A DNA stretch of 64,000 nt from Lewinellaceae bacterium (GCA_016719605.1 JADJYW010000023.1:1-64000); one strand, 5' to 3'. Numbered from the stretch's first letter, positions 40,364 to 52,017 are shown. Translations and numbers: made by a program. Notes: generated by a model from the sequence alone, not told the origin.

Positions 40364-42057
40364 GTGCAAAAACTCTGGCTCAAAAATTTTGAATTCCAGA
40401 TCAGCCCGAACACCTGGAACACCGCGCAGGACCTGGTGCAGGCAGGCGCTGTGCGCGGTTTGCAAGAGGTGGAAAAACATTTTTGGGTGGCGTCAGTGAT
40501 GGATGGCGAGCAGCAATATGAAATAGAAACGATCATCACACCGGGCAAAATCAAGGCATTCACCTGCGAATGCTGGGCCGAAGGGCGGCGCCTCATGTGC
40601 CCGCACATTGCAGCCGGCCTGTTCAAGGTGCGGCAATTTCTGGAACAAAAAACCGAGGCGCGACAGGTAAAGGAGTCGGTTGTACACCAGGAAAAAACGG
40701 GTCGGCTGAGCGTACAAAACATACTTGAAAGTGCCGAACCGGAAGCATTGAGCGAATTTGTGCGTGCCTATTCCCGCCGCGACCGTGATTTCGCGCTGGC
40801 CCTGAAAACCTGGTTTGCCGGCGCCATTACCGACAGCGATAACCCCTACCTGCTGGTGCTGGATGCCGCCTTGCCGCGCCACGCCGGCACGCGTGCCCTG
40901 CAAAATGCGGAAATACGGCGGTTGCGCAACACCCTCGATGATCTCGAAAATCAATTAAAAAATGCCGCCAATGCCGCCAACGCACCGGTGGTTTTCAGAT
41001 TACCTCCGCAATGCTGCAAAAAACGACGCCGCTACTGGCTAAATCTGACGAGCAGCGCCGCGACCAACTTCTGCACTATTGCAGTACCGGGGCCCAGTAC
41101 CTGATCCAGATATCCCCGGAGCATCTTTCCCCGGAACTGCGCGACAATCGCCGCGCGTTTCTGCTGGACTACCTGACCCGGTCGGAATGCCCGCCTGCGC
41201 TGGAGCGCCTTGTTTTAAGTTTTTTGGCACAGGCAGCCACCGACGACGCCTTTTTTGCCAACATCCTCGACCTGTTCGACCGCACGCCCTACCCTGCCCC
41301 ACCGGCGGTGTTGCATTTGTTTCTTGCCGCCCTTGCCCAACGCAAACGGCCGGAGAGCGCCGCACGGGTGCTCCAGGATTACGCCGACCGCCCGGCACAG
41401 GCCAAAGAGGCCGTTTTTACGCTGTACCACTTGCACTACTGGGAGGCAGCACTGTGCTGCGGCGAGTATTTTATGGAAAAAAACCTGTTCAATACCGGGC
41501 AACGCCGGGAAGCCGAAGATATCCTGCTCGCCGCCGCCGAAAAAGCAGGCGACCGCCCGCGCCATACGGCATACCTCCGCCGGCGCTATCGGCAGTACGG
41601 ACACGAATCCGTGCTGGAACGCCTGAAAATTCTCGCAGGCCCCGACTGGCCCGAGGAGCAAAAACGACTTTTAGCCGAACTGCGTGCTGCCGGCGATACC
41701 GCCAAAATAGCGCCCTTGCTGGCTGCCGAAGGCGATCTGGATGCCCTGGCTACGCATTTGGAACAACAGCACGATCTGGCTGTCCTGCGGCCGTTCGAGC
41801 ATCTGTTTTGGCCCGACCGGAGCGCGTTTGTGCGCGATTACTACGTTGGGCAACTGTCGGCATACCTGACGGAACACTTCGACAAACAAGCCGCTGAATT
41901 TGCACGCGACCAACTCGTTGGCCTGGTGCGCAAGGGCCAACCGGTGCTGGCTAAGGAAATTGTCAACGCCCTGGTTGCACGTTTCCCCGACCGGCAAACA
42001 CTGCCCGAAGAGTTGGCCGGGATATTTCCAAAAACCAAACGACAACCCGTTTTTTAA
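40364..42057 (+). CDS. SWIM zinc-finger protein (one frameshift)
   Basis: About 560 residues. I take the GTG at 40364 because the promoter box at 40311-40318 lies inside the longer alternative. The N-terminal part has the SWIM motif C-x-C-x(n)-C-x-H (FTCECWAEGRRLMCPHIAAG), which binds zinc and often DNA or protein. A long helical region follows. Near 40975-41000 the frame changes in a GCC-rich stretch; after it the frame reads FQITSAMLQKTTPLLAKSDE and continues to the stop at 42057. The C-terminal approximately 350 residues are helical repeats (TPR-like character). SWIM proteins of this kind often accompany SNF2 helicases; none is adjacent here. It lies immediately upstream of rlmH. Confidence 0.75.
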
Positions 42058-42078
42058 GGACAAATAGCGCTATCGAAT

Positions 42079-42549
42079 ATGAAAGTTGAAGTTTGGGCTA
42101 TCGGCAAAACAACCGAAACCTATCTCGAAACAGGTATCGGGATATTCGAAAAACGCCTGAAAAATTACCTGCCTTTTACCTGGACGATACTGCCCAATGC
42201 CCGGGTGAAATCTACCGACGGCAACGTGCTGAAACAGGAGGAGGCTAAACTGGTGCTCGGCAAATTGAACCCGGACGACTACCTGGTTCTGCTGGACGAA
42301 CGCGGCCTGCAGTACAGTTCCGTCAAACTGGCCCACTGGATGGAGCAGCGCCTGAGCGCCTCGAACCGGCGATTGATTTTTCTCATCGGCGGCGCCTTTG
42401 GATTTTCCCGGGAGGTTTATGCCCGCGCCAATGCGCAGATTTCTTTGAGCCGCCTTACCTTTTCGCACCAAATGGCGCGACTGTTTTTTCTGGAACAATT
42501 GTACCGCGCCATGACCATCTTGCGCAACGAACCATACCACAACGAATAA
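42079..42549 (+). CDS. rlmH: 23S rRNA pseudouridine1915-N3 methyltransferase
   Basis: A 156-residue SPOUT methyltransferase that methylates pseudouridine 1915 of 23S rRNA in helix 69. Seen: MKVEVWAIGKTTETYLETGI, DDYLVLLDERGLQYSS, the knot loop LIFLIGGAFGFSREVY, and the C-terminal signature ISLSRLTFSHQMARLFFLEQ followed by LYRAMTILRNEPYHN. The length fits the family. Its stop overlaps the start of the rhomboid gene (TAATG), so the two are translationally coupled. It lies 21 bp after the SWIM gene, suggesting one operon. Confidence 0.97.
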   Translation: MKVEVWAIGKTTETYLETGIGIFEKRLKNYLPFTWTILPNARVKSTDGNVLKQEEAKLVLGKLNPDDYLVLLDERGLQYSSVKLAHWMEQRLSASNRRLIFLIGGAFGFSREVYARANAQISLSRLTFSHQMARLFFLEQLYRAMTILRNEPYHNE

Positions 42550-43181
42550 TGGCAATTACCTTCATTATCATCGGCTTTACCGTCCTTTTTTCCCTTTGGG
42601 CCTTCAGCAACCAGGACGTTATTTACAAATTCAAACACTGGCCCTACGCAGAGGCCCGCAGCGGCGAATACTACCGCTGGCTCACCGGTGGGTTTCTGCA
42701 CGGCGACAACATGCACCTGCTGTTCAACATGATCACCCTGTACTTTTTTGGCCGGGTGGTGGAGGAATGGTTCGGCGTGCTGTTCCCGGGAGTCGGCCCG
42801 TTTTTGTACCTCTTTTTCTACCTCATCGCCATTGTTGCCGCCTCCCTGGCCACCTACTACAAGTACCGGGATGTGCAAAGTTTTGCCAGCATAGGCGCTT
42901 CGGGAGCCGTTTCGGCGGTGCTGTTTGCCTCCATTTTACTGAACCCGGCCATGAGCTTGTACCTGATGTTTATCCCGATCCCGATTCCCGGATTTGTGTA
43001 CGGCATATTTTACCTGTGGTACTCTTCCCGCGAGGCCAACCGCGGCGGCGACGGGATTGACCACGTCGCGCATTTTTACGGAGCGGTTTTTGGCTTTTTG
43101 TTTCCCATCGCCCTCAAACCCGTCCTGCTCCTGGCGTTTTTGGAACAACTGGCCGGCTGGTTCGGCGCCTTGTTTTCGTAA
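42549..43181 (+). CDS. rhomboid-family intramembrane serine protease
   Basis: A 210-residue membrane protein. The start at 42549 overlaps the rlmH stop by 1 base. Six membrane segments are visible. Family marks: HxxxNM around H56-N60 (NMHLLFNMITLYFFGRVVEE), the catalytic GASG with Ser118 (SFASIGASGAVSAVLF) and the His of HVAHFYGAVFGF (His175). Rhomboids cut transmembrane substrates within the membrane. It is shorter than GlpG and has no extra N-terminal domain. The substrate is unknown. It is probably in the same transcript as rlmH. Confidence 0.85.
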   Translation: MAITFIIIGFTVLFSLWAFSNQDVIYKFKHWPYAEARSGEYYRWLTGGFLHGDNMHLLFNMITLYFFGRVVEEWFGVLFPGVGPFLYLFFYLIAIVAASLATYYKYRDVQSFASIGASGAVSAVLFASILLNPAMSLYLMFIPIPIPGFVYGIFYLWYSSREANRGGDGIDHVAHFYGAVFGFLFPIALKPVLLLAFLEQLAGWFGALFS

Positions 43182-43236
43182 TGTTGGCGCCGGGACATTT
43201 TCGCGGCTTATCCCGCTGCGCGGCAACAAAGCACAT

Positions 43237-43244
43237 TACCTTTG
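43237..43244 (+). promoter_or_regulatory. -7 promoter box (TACCTTTG) for trxA
   Basis: An exact TAnnTTTG match 81 bp before the trxA start at 43326. Confidence 0.45.
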
Positions 43245-43325
43245 CAACCAATCCCCGAAAAGGATGTTTCAACATTCAATAACAGCGGAAACGCATATTT
43301 ATCCCTTCATAAATTTTTTGCAGCG

Positions 43326-43646
43326 ATGGCACATGAAATCACGGATGCTACTTTCCAGCAGGAGGTGCTCCAAAACGACAAAGTAACCTTGATTGACCTC
43401 TGGGCGGAATGGTGCGGCCCGTGCCGCATGATGACCCCTATCATGGAAGAACTTTCCAAAGAGTACGGAGACCGTGCGGTAATCGGCAAACTGAATGTGG
43501 ACGATAATCCGGAAGTACCTACCGAGTATAACGTGCGCGGCATACCCACGTTCCTGTTATTCAAAAATGGCGAACTGAAGGAAAAGATCGTTGGGGCACA
43601 AACGAAACAAACGCTCCAGAACAAAATCGAGGCGTTGCTGGCTTAA
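43326..43646 (+). CDS. trxA: thioredoxin
   Basis: A 106-residue classical thioredoxin with the active site WCGPC (Cys30 and Cys33), VTLIDLWAEWCGPCRMMTPI, LNVDDNPEVPTEYNVRGIPT and cis-proline Pro after I-P-T. It reduces protein disulphides in the cytoplasm. The start at 43326 gives the standard length; an upstream in-frame ATG at 43242 is disfavoured because the promoter box lies at 43237-43244. It has its own promoter and terminator, so it is likely monocistronic. Confidence 0.95.
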   Translation: MAHEITDATFQQEVLQNDKVTLIDLWAEWCGPCRMMTPIMEELSKEYGDRAVIGKLNVDDNPEVPTEYNVRGIPTFLLFKNGELKEKIVGAQTKQTLQNKIEALLA

Positions 43647-43664
43647 GGCTACCTCCCCTAAATA

Positions 43665-43701
43665 AAACGGCGTTCGGCTTGAAGCGGAACGCCGTTTTTT
43701 G
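43665..43701 (+). terminator. intrinsic terminator of trxA
   Basis: AAACGGCGTTC pairs with GAACGCCGTTT around a 10-base loop and is followed by T6; 18 bp after the trxA stop. Confidence 0.85.
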
Positions 43702-43719
43702 TTTGCAGGATTATTGGCC

Positions 43720-43727
43720 TACTTTTG
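43720..43727 (+). promoter_or_regulatory. promoter: TTTG at 43698 and TACTTTTG box
   Basis: TACTTTTG (TAnnTTTG) with TTTG 18 bp upstream at 43698-43701; 32 bp before the gldC ATG. Confidence 0.55.
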
Positions 43728-43759
43728 CCGGCCTATTGTTGTACCTATTTTTTGAAAAC

Positions 43760-44118
43760 ATGGAGACGAACGAAATTGCCAAAACAAGCGACATCACGAT
43801 TCGCGTGGGCTTGGACAAAGACCGGGTGCCGGTGAAAATCGAGTGGTCGGCGACCGATATGCACGAAGCCGGAAAAATGGACGAGTGCAAAGCCATGGCC
43901 GTAGCGCTGTTTGACAAAGATCACCGCGAAACCCTACGCATAGACTTGTGGACCAACGAAATGCAGGTACAGGAAATGGACCGGTTCTTCTACCAGACCC
44001 TTCGCTCGCTCAGCCAAACCTATCTGCGTGCCACCCAAAACAAAGAACTGGCCGAGGAAATGGCCAAGTTTGCGCACTACTTCGGGGAAAAAAGCGGGTC
44101 GAAGACGGTTATCCTTAG
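43760..44118 (+). CDS. gldC: gliding motility protein GldC
   Basis: About 119 residues after repair of one base. Start at 43760 (METNEIAKTSDITIRVGLDK). Family marks: VKIEWSATDMHEAGKMDECK, LFDKDHRETLRIDLWTNEMQ, VQEMDRFFYQTLRSLSQTYL, FAHYFGEK. As read, the frame runs on to 44230 and overlaps the convergent gene by about 90 bp; adding one A to the A6 run at 44088-44093 gives FGEKKRVEDGYP and a stop at 44116-44118, the expected GldC length. GldC is a small cytoplasmic or membrane-associated accessory of gliding in Bacteroidetes; exact biochemical role unknown. Confidence 0.85.
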
Positions 44119-44136
44119 AGAAATAAGAGGAAAGGT

Positions 44137-44865
44137 TTACAGAGAAACACAGGGTATAAACATCCGCAAATCGTGTTTCCGGCAAAGGCCAAAGGGCATC
44201 CGCAAATCCTCCAGATGCACGCCCGGGTAGTCCTTGGCCTTGAGTTGAAAATGATCGGCGGGGAAGGATTTGCCTGGCGTGAGGCGCGTAATTTCAAAAG
44301 AATAGCGGGAACCGTCCTTGGCAAATGCCTTGATGCTCTCGATCGTTGAGGTTTTTTCGTTTACGCTGACGCGCAGTTTGGAGTACTCCGATTTTTTGTC
44401 GGTGGGTTTGAATTCAATTTGGGTCAGCACCCGCGTTTTTTCCGACACTTTGTCCGTGATCGCGTACAGGAAATCGCCCTTTTGGTAGCGGCGGAGCAAT
44501 TCGCGGGGTGTGAGGAAGCCACTTTCGCCGTTCGGCTCGGCATCCGTCACCTGAATTTCCTTGTTGTTTTTCAGAAAAACCCAGGTGGATTTGCCGTCGC
44601 TGGCGATGATCTGCTGGTCCATTTCGAGGCGAAACTTATCGCCGTCCTGGGCGATAGTCCCTTTTTGTACCTCTTTGGGCTGGCCCGGCACTTCGATGGT
44701 GAGCGTGAATGCAGCCTCCAGCGTTTTGTAGCCCTCGTATTTTTTGCGGATGCGATCGAGCACTTTTTTTGCCTCGGGGTCGGGCTTTTCGGCCGGGGAG
44801 GTAGCCTGTGCATTCAGCGCGCAGGCAAAGGCAGAGAGCAGGGCAAGCAGCAGTATGTTTTTCAT
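44137..44865 (-). CDS. LolA-like outer-membrane lipoprotein carrier protein
   Basis: A 242-residue periplasmic protein from the ATG at 44865 with signal peptide MKNILLLALLSAFACALNAQ. The fold marks of the LolA family are present: LEAAFTLTIEVPGQPKEVQK, GDKFRLEMDQQIIASDGKST, a central hydrophobic strand set and SFPADHFQLKAKDYPGVHLE followed by DLR near the C terminus. LolA shuttles lipoproteins from inner to outer membrane. Typical members stop right after the DLR; here an extra 20 residues (starting MPFGLCRKHDLRMFIPC) may be read-through after an indel. It is convergent with gldC and divergent from rnr. Confidence 0.8.
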   Translation of the reverse strand: MKNILLLALLSAFACALNAQATSPAEKPDPEAKKVLDRIRKKYEGYKTLEAAFTLTIEVPGQPKEVQKGTIAQDGDKFRLEMDQQIIASDGKSTWVFLKNNKEIQVTDAEPNGESGFLTPRELLRRYQKGDFLYAITDKVSEKTRVLTQIEFKPTDKKSEYSKLRVSVNEKTSTIESIKAFAKDGSRYSFEITRLTPGKSFPADHFQLKAKDYPGVHLEDLRMPFGLCRKHDLRMFIPCVSL

Positions 44866-44947
44866 ATCAGGTGACAAGTTGTGTGTTGTTCGGTCACCCA
44901 AACGGCAAAGACCGGTGTTTGGTTGTTCCGCCAGGGTTAAGGATTCG

Positions 44948-44955
44948 CAAATGTA
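44948..44955 (-). promoter_or_regulatory. -7 promoter box (TACATTTG) for the LolA-like gene
   Basis: Minus-strand TACATTTG matches TAnnTTTG, 83 bp before the start at 44865, in the divergent rnr-lolA intergenic region. Confidence 0.35.
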
Positions 44956-45053
44956 CACGCGGCAACTTTTTGTCCGACCTTCGTGTTTGTTATGTGTTAC
45001 AAAACCAACCAACACCATCCTGCGCGTTGCAGGATCCTATTTTTTAGTTTTTT

Positions 45054-47333
45054 ATGACCAAAAAGAAAAAAAGTGGCGACAAAAAGTTGACCGCCAAAAA
45101 TTTACAAATCGAACTCCTCAAGTTCCTGCTTACCCAGCCTAAAAAGCAGTTTGCGCCCATGCAACTGGCCGCAATGCTCCGCCTCGAAAACAACAAGGAC
45201 TCCGTCATTTATGCCCTGCACCAGTTGGTGCACGCCGGCTCCGTCAACCTGTTCAAGGACGGCAAATTCGGCATTGCGCTGGAACGCCTGACGGTAACAG
45301 ACGAAGCGACCGAGATACCGTTTCCCAAAAAAGAGGAAAAAAAGATGCCGCTCCAGCGGCGCTCGGCAACCAGCCTCCAAAAAACAATCGAAGGCCGGGT
45401 GGATATGACCCGCACCGGCGCGGCATACATCGTGACGGAAAGCCTGGACACCGACGTTTATATCGCCCCCAAGTACCTCAACGGCGCCCTGAACGGCGAT
45501 ACCGTGAGCGTGCTGCTTTTCCCCACACAGCCCCGCCGCGGCCGCGCCGAGCGCAAACCCGAAGGCGAAGTACTCAAAGTGCTGAAACGCGCCAACGAAT
45601 TTTTCATCGGAACCCTGCGCAAGAGCCGCAAGTACGCCCTCGTCCTGCCCGACAATCCCAATATGCCCGTGGACATCTACGTCCCGCTCGAAGGTTGCGG
45701 CGACGCCCGCGACGGCGAAAAAGTGGTGGTGCGCATCACCGACTGGCAGGAAGGCAAGGGCCGGGTGCCCATCGGAAAAGTGACCCAAACCCTCGGTGAG
45801 GCGGGCGGCAACGATTTCGAGATGAAAAAAATCCTCATCAATGCCGGCTTCGAACTGATCCACTCGGCCGAAGCCATGGCAGAAGCCGAATCCATACCGG
45901 ATACCATACCGGCACAGGAAATTGAGCGCCGGCGCGACTTCCGCGACGTGCTCACCTTCACCATTGACCCCGAAGATGCCAAGGACTTCGACGATGCGCT
46001 CAGCATCCGGACACTGGAAAATGGCAACCTCGAAATCGGCGTACACATCGCCGACGTGACCCACTACCTCAAACCCGGCAGCCCCATGGACGAAGAGGCT
46101 CTGCGCCGCAGCACTTCCGTCTATCTGGTGGACCGCGTGAACCCCATGCTGCCCGAAAAACTATCCAACAACCTCTGTTCGCTGGTTCCTTATGCCGACC
46201 GGCTCACGTTTTCGGCGGTGTTCACCTTCGACAACAAGGACAAAATCGTATCGCGCTGGTTTGGCAAAACCGTCATTCACTCCGCCAAGCGCTTCAGCTA
46301 CGAGGAAGCCCAGACCATTCTGGACGGGCAACCGAGCGAGGGCCTGCGCCTGCTCACGATTTATCCGCAGCTGGAATGGGCCGTCAAAACGCTCGACCGG
46401 TTGTCCAAAATCATGCGCCGCGAGCGCGAGCGCAACGGCGCCATTGGTTTCGACTCCGAGGAAGTACGGTTCCGCCTGGACGAGGACGGCAGCCCAATCG
46501 AGGCATACGTGAAAGAGCGCAAGGACGCCCACTTGCTCATTGAGGACTTCATGTTGCTGGCCAACAAAGAGGTCGCGCTGTTTATTGAAAAACAGGCAGA
46601 AGCCAAACAGGAAATTCCGTTTGTCTATCGCGTGCACGACCTGCCGAACATGGAAAAAGTGGCTGAGTTCTCGCGGTTTGCATACGAAATGGGCCACCCG
46701 ATGAAAGTCAACACGCCCAAGCAGATTGCCGAGTCGTACAACGCCCTCATGCGCGCCGCCCAAAAAGATGACCGGCTGAAAATACTGGAGCCGCTGGCGA
46801 TCCGTACGATGGCCAAGGCAGTGTATTCCACCAACAACATCGGCCACTACGGACTTGGATTTTCGCATTATGCGCACTTCACCTCCCCGATCCGCCGCTA
46901 CGCCGACGTGCTGGCGCACCGCCTGCTGGAACGCAACCTCGACGGGCGCATCTTCCGCATGGACAAGGCCAAACTGGAGGAGCAGTGCAAACATATCAGC
47001 AACCAGGAGAAAAAAGCCGCCGACGCCGAACGCGAGAGCATCAAATACAAACAAGCCGAACTCCTCCGGCGCCATATCGGCGAGGAATTCGAGGGCTATG
47101 TGAGCGGCATGATCGAACGCGGCTTCTTTGTGGAACTGCCCGGCTCCTTAGCCGAGGGGCTTGTAGAATTCCGCCATTTAGCCGACACCTACCTGCTCGA
47201 AGAGGGCAACCTGCGCGCCAAGGCCCGCCGCTCCGGGCACACGATCAAGATGGGCGACAAAGTACGCATCCGCGTCACGTCGGTGGATTTGTCGCGGCGG
47301 CAGATTGAGATGGAACTGGTGGAGGCATCATAA
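45054..47333 (+). CDS. rnr: ribonuclease R
   Basis: A 759-residue 3'-5' exoribonuclease that degrades structured RNA. Domain order: a basic N terminus with a helix-turn-helix-like segment (residues about 15-75), two cold-shock OB folds (about 95-260), the RNB catalytic domain (from PEDAKDFDDALSIRTLENGN, which holds the Asp cluster binding Mg2+, through RRSTSVYLVDRVNPMLPEKL and YGLGFSHYAHFTSPIRRYAD) and a C-terminal S1 domain (about 670-755). Length fits the family. It stands divergent from the LolA-like gene. No frameshift is seen, which shows that not all long genes here are affected. Confidence 0.95.
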   Translation: MTKKKKSGDKKLTAKNLQIELLKFLLTQPKKQFAPMQLAAMLRLENNKDSVIYALHQLVHAGSVNLFKDGKFGIALERLTVTDEATEIPFPKKEEKKMPLQRRSATSLQKTIEGRVDMTRTGAAYIVTESLDTDVYIAPKYLNGALNGDTVSVLLFPTQPRRGRAERKPEGEVLKVLKRANEFFIGTLRKSRKYALVLPDNPNMPVDIYVPLEGCGDARDGEKVVVRITDWQEGKGRVPIGKVTQTLGEAGGNDFEMKKILINAGFELIHSAEAMAEAESIPDTIPAQEIERRRDFRDVLTFTIDPEDAKDFDDALSIRTLENGNLEIGVHIADVTHYLKPGSPMDEEALRRSTSVYLVDRVNPMLPEKLSNNLCSLVPYADRLTFSAVFTFDNKDKIVSRWFGKTVIHSAKRFSYEEAQTILDGQPSEGLRLLTIYPQLEWAVKTLDRLSKIMRRERERNGAIGFDSEEVRFRLDEDGSPIEAYVKERKDAHLLIEDFMLLANKEVALFIEKQAEAKQEIPFVYRVHDLPNMEKVAEFSRFAYEMGHPMKVNTPKQIAESYNALMRAAQKDDRLKILEPLAIRTMAKAVYSTNNIGHYGLGFSHYAHFTSPIRRYADVLAHRLLERNLDGRIFRMDKAKLEEQCKHISNQEKKAADAERESIKYKQAELLRRHIGEEFEGYVSGMIERGFFVELPGSLAEGLVEFRHLADTYLLEEGNLRAKARRSGHTIKMGDKVRIRVTSVDLSRRQIEMELVEAS

Positions 47334-47343
47334 TGGCCCACCC

Positions 47344-47934
47344 CTAATCCACAAACACTTCTGTCACATCTACCTGCAAATTGGGTATGATAGGCGTGGT
47401 GGCTATATCGCCCTCCACTTTGGGTTGGAGGCCGATGTAAATGCCTTGTTCGTTCAGTTTCCAAATTTGGATTGTATTTTCGATAGGCGACACCACCCAG
47501 TATTCGAGCACACCGGCCTCCTGATAAAGTTCAAATTTATCCTTCATCTCGGTCCGGCTGTTGCCCGGCGAGAGAATTTCAACGATGAGGTCGGGAGCGC
47601 CGTTGCAGCCGCGGTCATCCAATTTGGAAGGATCACAAATGACACAGAGATCGGGTTGGACTACCGTGGTAACATCCTTGTTTTTTGTCTTGCTAAAGCG
47701 GGTCAGCCGTACATCGAAGGGGGCATTATACATCTTACAGGAGCTGTGGAGCAGGGCTGTCGTCAGCGCGTATTGTATTTTTCCACTGATACCCTGATGC
47801 CTGCGATTAGGTGCAACCATCCGGCGAATTTTACCACGCAGTAATTCTACGCGTTCTTCAAACTGCCAAAGCAGGTAGTCGGCGTATGTATAGGTGCCGT
47901 TGAGGTCCAGTTGATCAAGCGAGGTAATAACCAT
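47344..47934 (-). CDS. Uma2-family (DUF820) putative endonuclease
   Basis: A 196-residue protein of the PD-(D/E)XK-like Uma2 family. Marks: YTYADYLLWQFEERVELLRG, VRLTRF, VQPDLCVICDPSKLDDRG, APDLIVEILSPGNSRTEMKD (Asp and Glu of the putative active site, with Lys in the following KFELYQEAGVLEYWVV). These are abundant in cyanobacteria and some Bacteroidetes; their function is unproven and is often linked to mobile DNA. The promoter box at 47960-47967 and the start at 47934 agree. Its 3' end is 10 bp from the rnr stop. Confidence 0.8.
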   Translation of the reverse strand: MVITSLDQLDLNGTYTYADYLLWQFEERVELLRGKIRRMVAPNRRHQGISGKIQYALTTALLHSSCKMYNAPFDVRLTRFSKTKNKDVTTVVQPDLCVICDPSKLDDRGCNGAPDLIVEILSPGNSRTEMKDKFELYQEAGVLEYWVVSPIENTIQIWKLNEQGIYIGLQPKVEGDIATTPIIPNLQVDVTEVFVD

Positions 47935-47959
47935 AAATCAAAATTTAATATTTTTCATG

Positions 47960-47967
47960 CAAAGATA
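47960..47967 (-). promoter_or_regulatory. -7 promoter box (TATCTTTG) for the Uma2-like gene
   Basis: Minus-strand TATCTTTG matches TAnnTTTG, 26 bp before the start at 47934. Confidence 0.5.
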
Positions 47968-47982
47968 CCCGGCTTGATAGAA

Positions 47983-48012
47983 AAGAGGTGACCTTTTACC
48001 GGGTCACCTCTT
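47983..48012 (-). terminator. intrinsic terminator of katG
   Basis: On the minus strand AAGAGGTGACC pairs with GGTCACCTCTT and is followed by TTCT; 40 bp past the katG stop. Confidence 0.75.
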
Positions 48013-48051
48013 ACTATTGCATTACTATTCTGCAGTCCTAAGCCGGTTATC

Positions 48052-50274
<2,223 letters not shown>

Positions 50275-50450
50275 AATACAGTTAGATTTATTTGTGCTGT
50301 TAGAAGGGCAAAATTGCCAAAATGTTCAGTTTTGGAGGTTGTTTTTGCGGACAAAAGATGCGGGTGTTTCAGCGGATATTAAATTGATTTAAATCTGTTT
50401 GCCCACTGATTTTTGGGCGGCAACTTGTTCTTTTTTTGCAAGAAAAAAGT

Positions 50451-51911
50451 ATGAAGATTATCGTTTCAAAAGTAGTGCGGGATAGTCAGGAACGGATCAC
50501 CGTACGAAACGAGGGTTTTGACGGGACGATCCCGGCCAAAATGAAACAGATCCCGGGTGCGCGCTGGTCGCCGGAGCAACGGTGTTGGCATATTCCGTAC
50601 ACGTCGGAAATCTGGGAGCAATTCAAAGGCCTGTTTCCCGATTTTGAGGTAGCCCCGGAGCACCTGCCACCGCAAAGTACAACCTCGGTCGCCGTCCAGG
50701 AAGAATTGCCGCAGACCGCTCCCCCACCCCGTCCGGACAGCAAGCCGCTGAATCCGCATCCCGGCATCCTGCGTCCGGAAACCCGGATTGGGATCAGCCG
50801 CAGCCCCGACAACGACCAGCAGTTGGCGCTCCACCTGCCGCCGGACTTGGTGCCGCAGCACCTGCACACGGTGAAAAATATCCATGGGCGGCGCTGGAAC
50901 CCCGAGCAAAAAGTGTGGGAAGTGCCGTACACCAGGCTCACGCTCCGTTTCTTAGACAAACACTTCCCGTCCGATCTGCTGAAGTGGGCCTTCACGCCAG
51001 CGGACGACCTCCCCGAGCGCCTGCCCGAACTGGAGCGCAACCAGCCCAAGCCGGACGTGGTGATACCGGCCAGGTACGAGGCTGCTGTGGTGGCATTGGA
51101 GCAAGTGTTGACGCTCAAGCGGTATAGTTGGCGCACGGTGAAGGCGTACAAAAACTGCTTCCGGCAGTTCATCCGCCACTACGACGACGTCCGCCCGCGC
51201 GAGATCACCCGCAAGCAGATCAACGACTACCTGACGATGCTCATCCGGGAGCGCAACATCAGCGTATCGCACCAGAGCCAGATACTGAGCGCGATCAAGA
51301 TGTTTTATGCCGCAGTGGCCGAGCAGGAGGAAAAAGTTCAGGGCTTGTTCCAGCCCAAAAAGCAGCAAAAACTGCCCAACGTACTGCTGGAATCGGAAGT
51401 GACCGCGCTGCTCCGTGCGGTGGACAACCCCAAGCACCGCTGTATACTCATGCTGATCTATTCTGCCGGGTTGCGCCTCGGCGAGGCGATTGGCCTAAGG
51501 CTAAGCGACCTGCAGCCGGAGCAGAACCGGCTTTTTGTGCGCGGGGGCAAAGGGAAAAAAGACCGCTGCACGCTGCTTTCTGAAAAGGTGTGGGAAAAGC
51601 TAAAAGACTACATCGAAACCTACCGGCCGATTGATTGGGGATTCGAGGGACAAACCGGTGGGCAGTATAGTGACCGGAGTGTGCAGGAAATATTTACCCG
51701 GGCCAAGTTGCGCTCCATGGTGAATCCAAGTGCGACAGTACATACCCTCCGGCACTCCTTTGCTACGCATTTGTTGGAAAAAGGCGTGGACCTGCGCTAC
51801 ATTCAGGAACTGCTCGGCCACGAGAGCAGCAAGACCACGGAAATTTATACCCACATCACGCACAAGGGTTGGGACAAGATCAAAAGCCCGATTGACGACT
51901 TGGATATTTGA
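50451..51911 (+). CDS. tyrosine recombinase (integron-integrase-like) with duplicated N-terminal motif
   Basis: A 486-residue tyrosine recombinase; ATG at 50451. Catalytic residues are all present: Arg342 (YSAGLRLGEAIGL), the Lys region GGKGKKDR (367-372), His431 and Arg434 (HTLRHSFATHLL), His457 (QELLGHESS) and Tyr466 (EIYTHIT). A SAM-like N-terminal core-binding domain precedes it (about 205-300). The first 165 residues are unusual: IPGARWSPEQRCWHIPYT (34-51) and IHGRRWNPEQKVWEVPYT (144-161) are repeats of one motif, resembling HARP-type modules. I do not see the extra segment between the Lys hairpin and the HxxR box that marks classical IntI. Immediately downstream are attI-like repeats and two hairpin-bounded cassettes, so it probably moves them. 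Confidence 0.85.
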   Translation: MKIIVSKVVRDSQERITVRNEGFDGTIPAKMKQIPGARWSPEQRCWHIPYTSEIWEQFKGLFPDFEVAPEHLPPQSTTSVAVQEELPQTAPPPRPDSKPLNPHPGILRPETRIGISRSPDNDQQLALHLPPDLVPQHLHTVKNIHGRRWNPEQKVWEVPYTRLTLRFLDKHFPSDLLKWAFTPADDLPERLPELERNQPKPDVVIPARYEAAVVALEQVLTLKRYSWRTVKAYKNCFRQFIRHYDDVRPREITRKQINDYLTMLIRERNISVSHQSQILSAIKMFYAAVAEQEEKVQGLFQPKKQQKLPNVLLESEVTALLRAVDNPKHRCILMLIYSAGLRLGEAIGLRLSDLQPEQNRLFVRGGKGKKDRCTLLSEKVWEKLKDYIETYRPIDWGFEGQTGGQYSDRSVQEIFTRAKLRSMVNPSATVHTLRHSFATHLLEKGVDLRYIQELLGHESSKTTEIYTHITHKGWDKIKSPIDDLDI

Positions 51912-52017
51912 AAAATTTTCTTTGCGGGTCTCTTGGCCGGACAAAACAGGCACGCTACCTTTCGCAGACCAAAACAAATACCAATGGGACAAAACCCGCC
52001 ACCATGATGATGACCCA

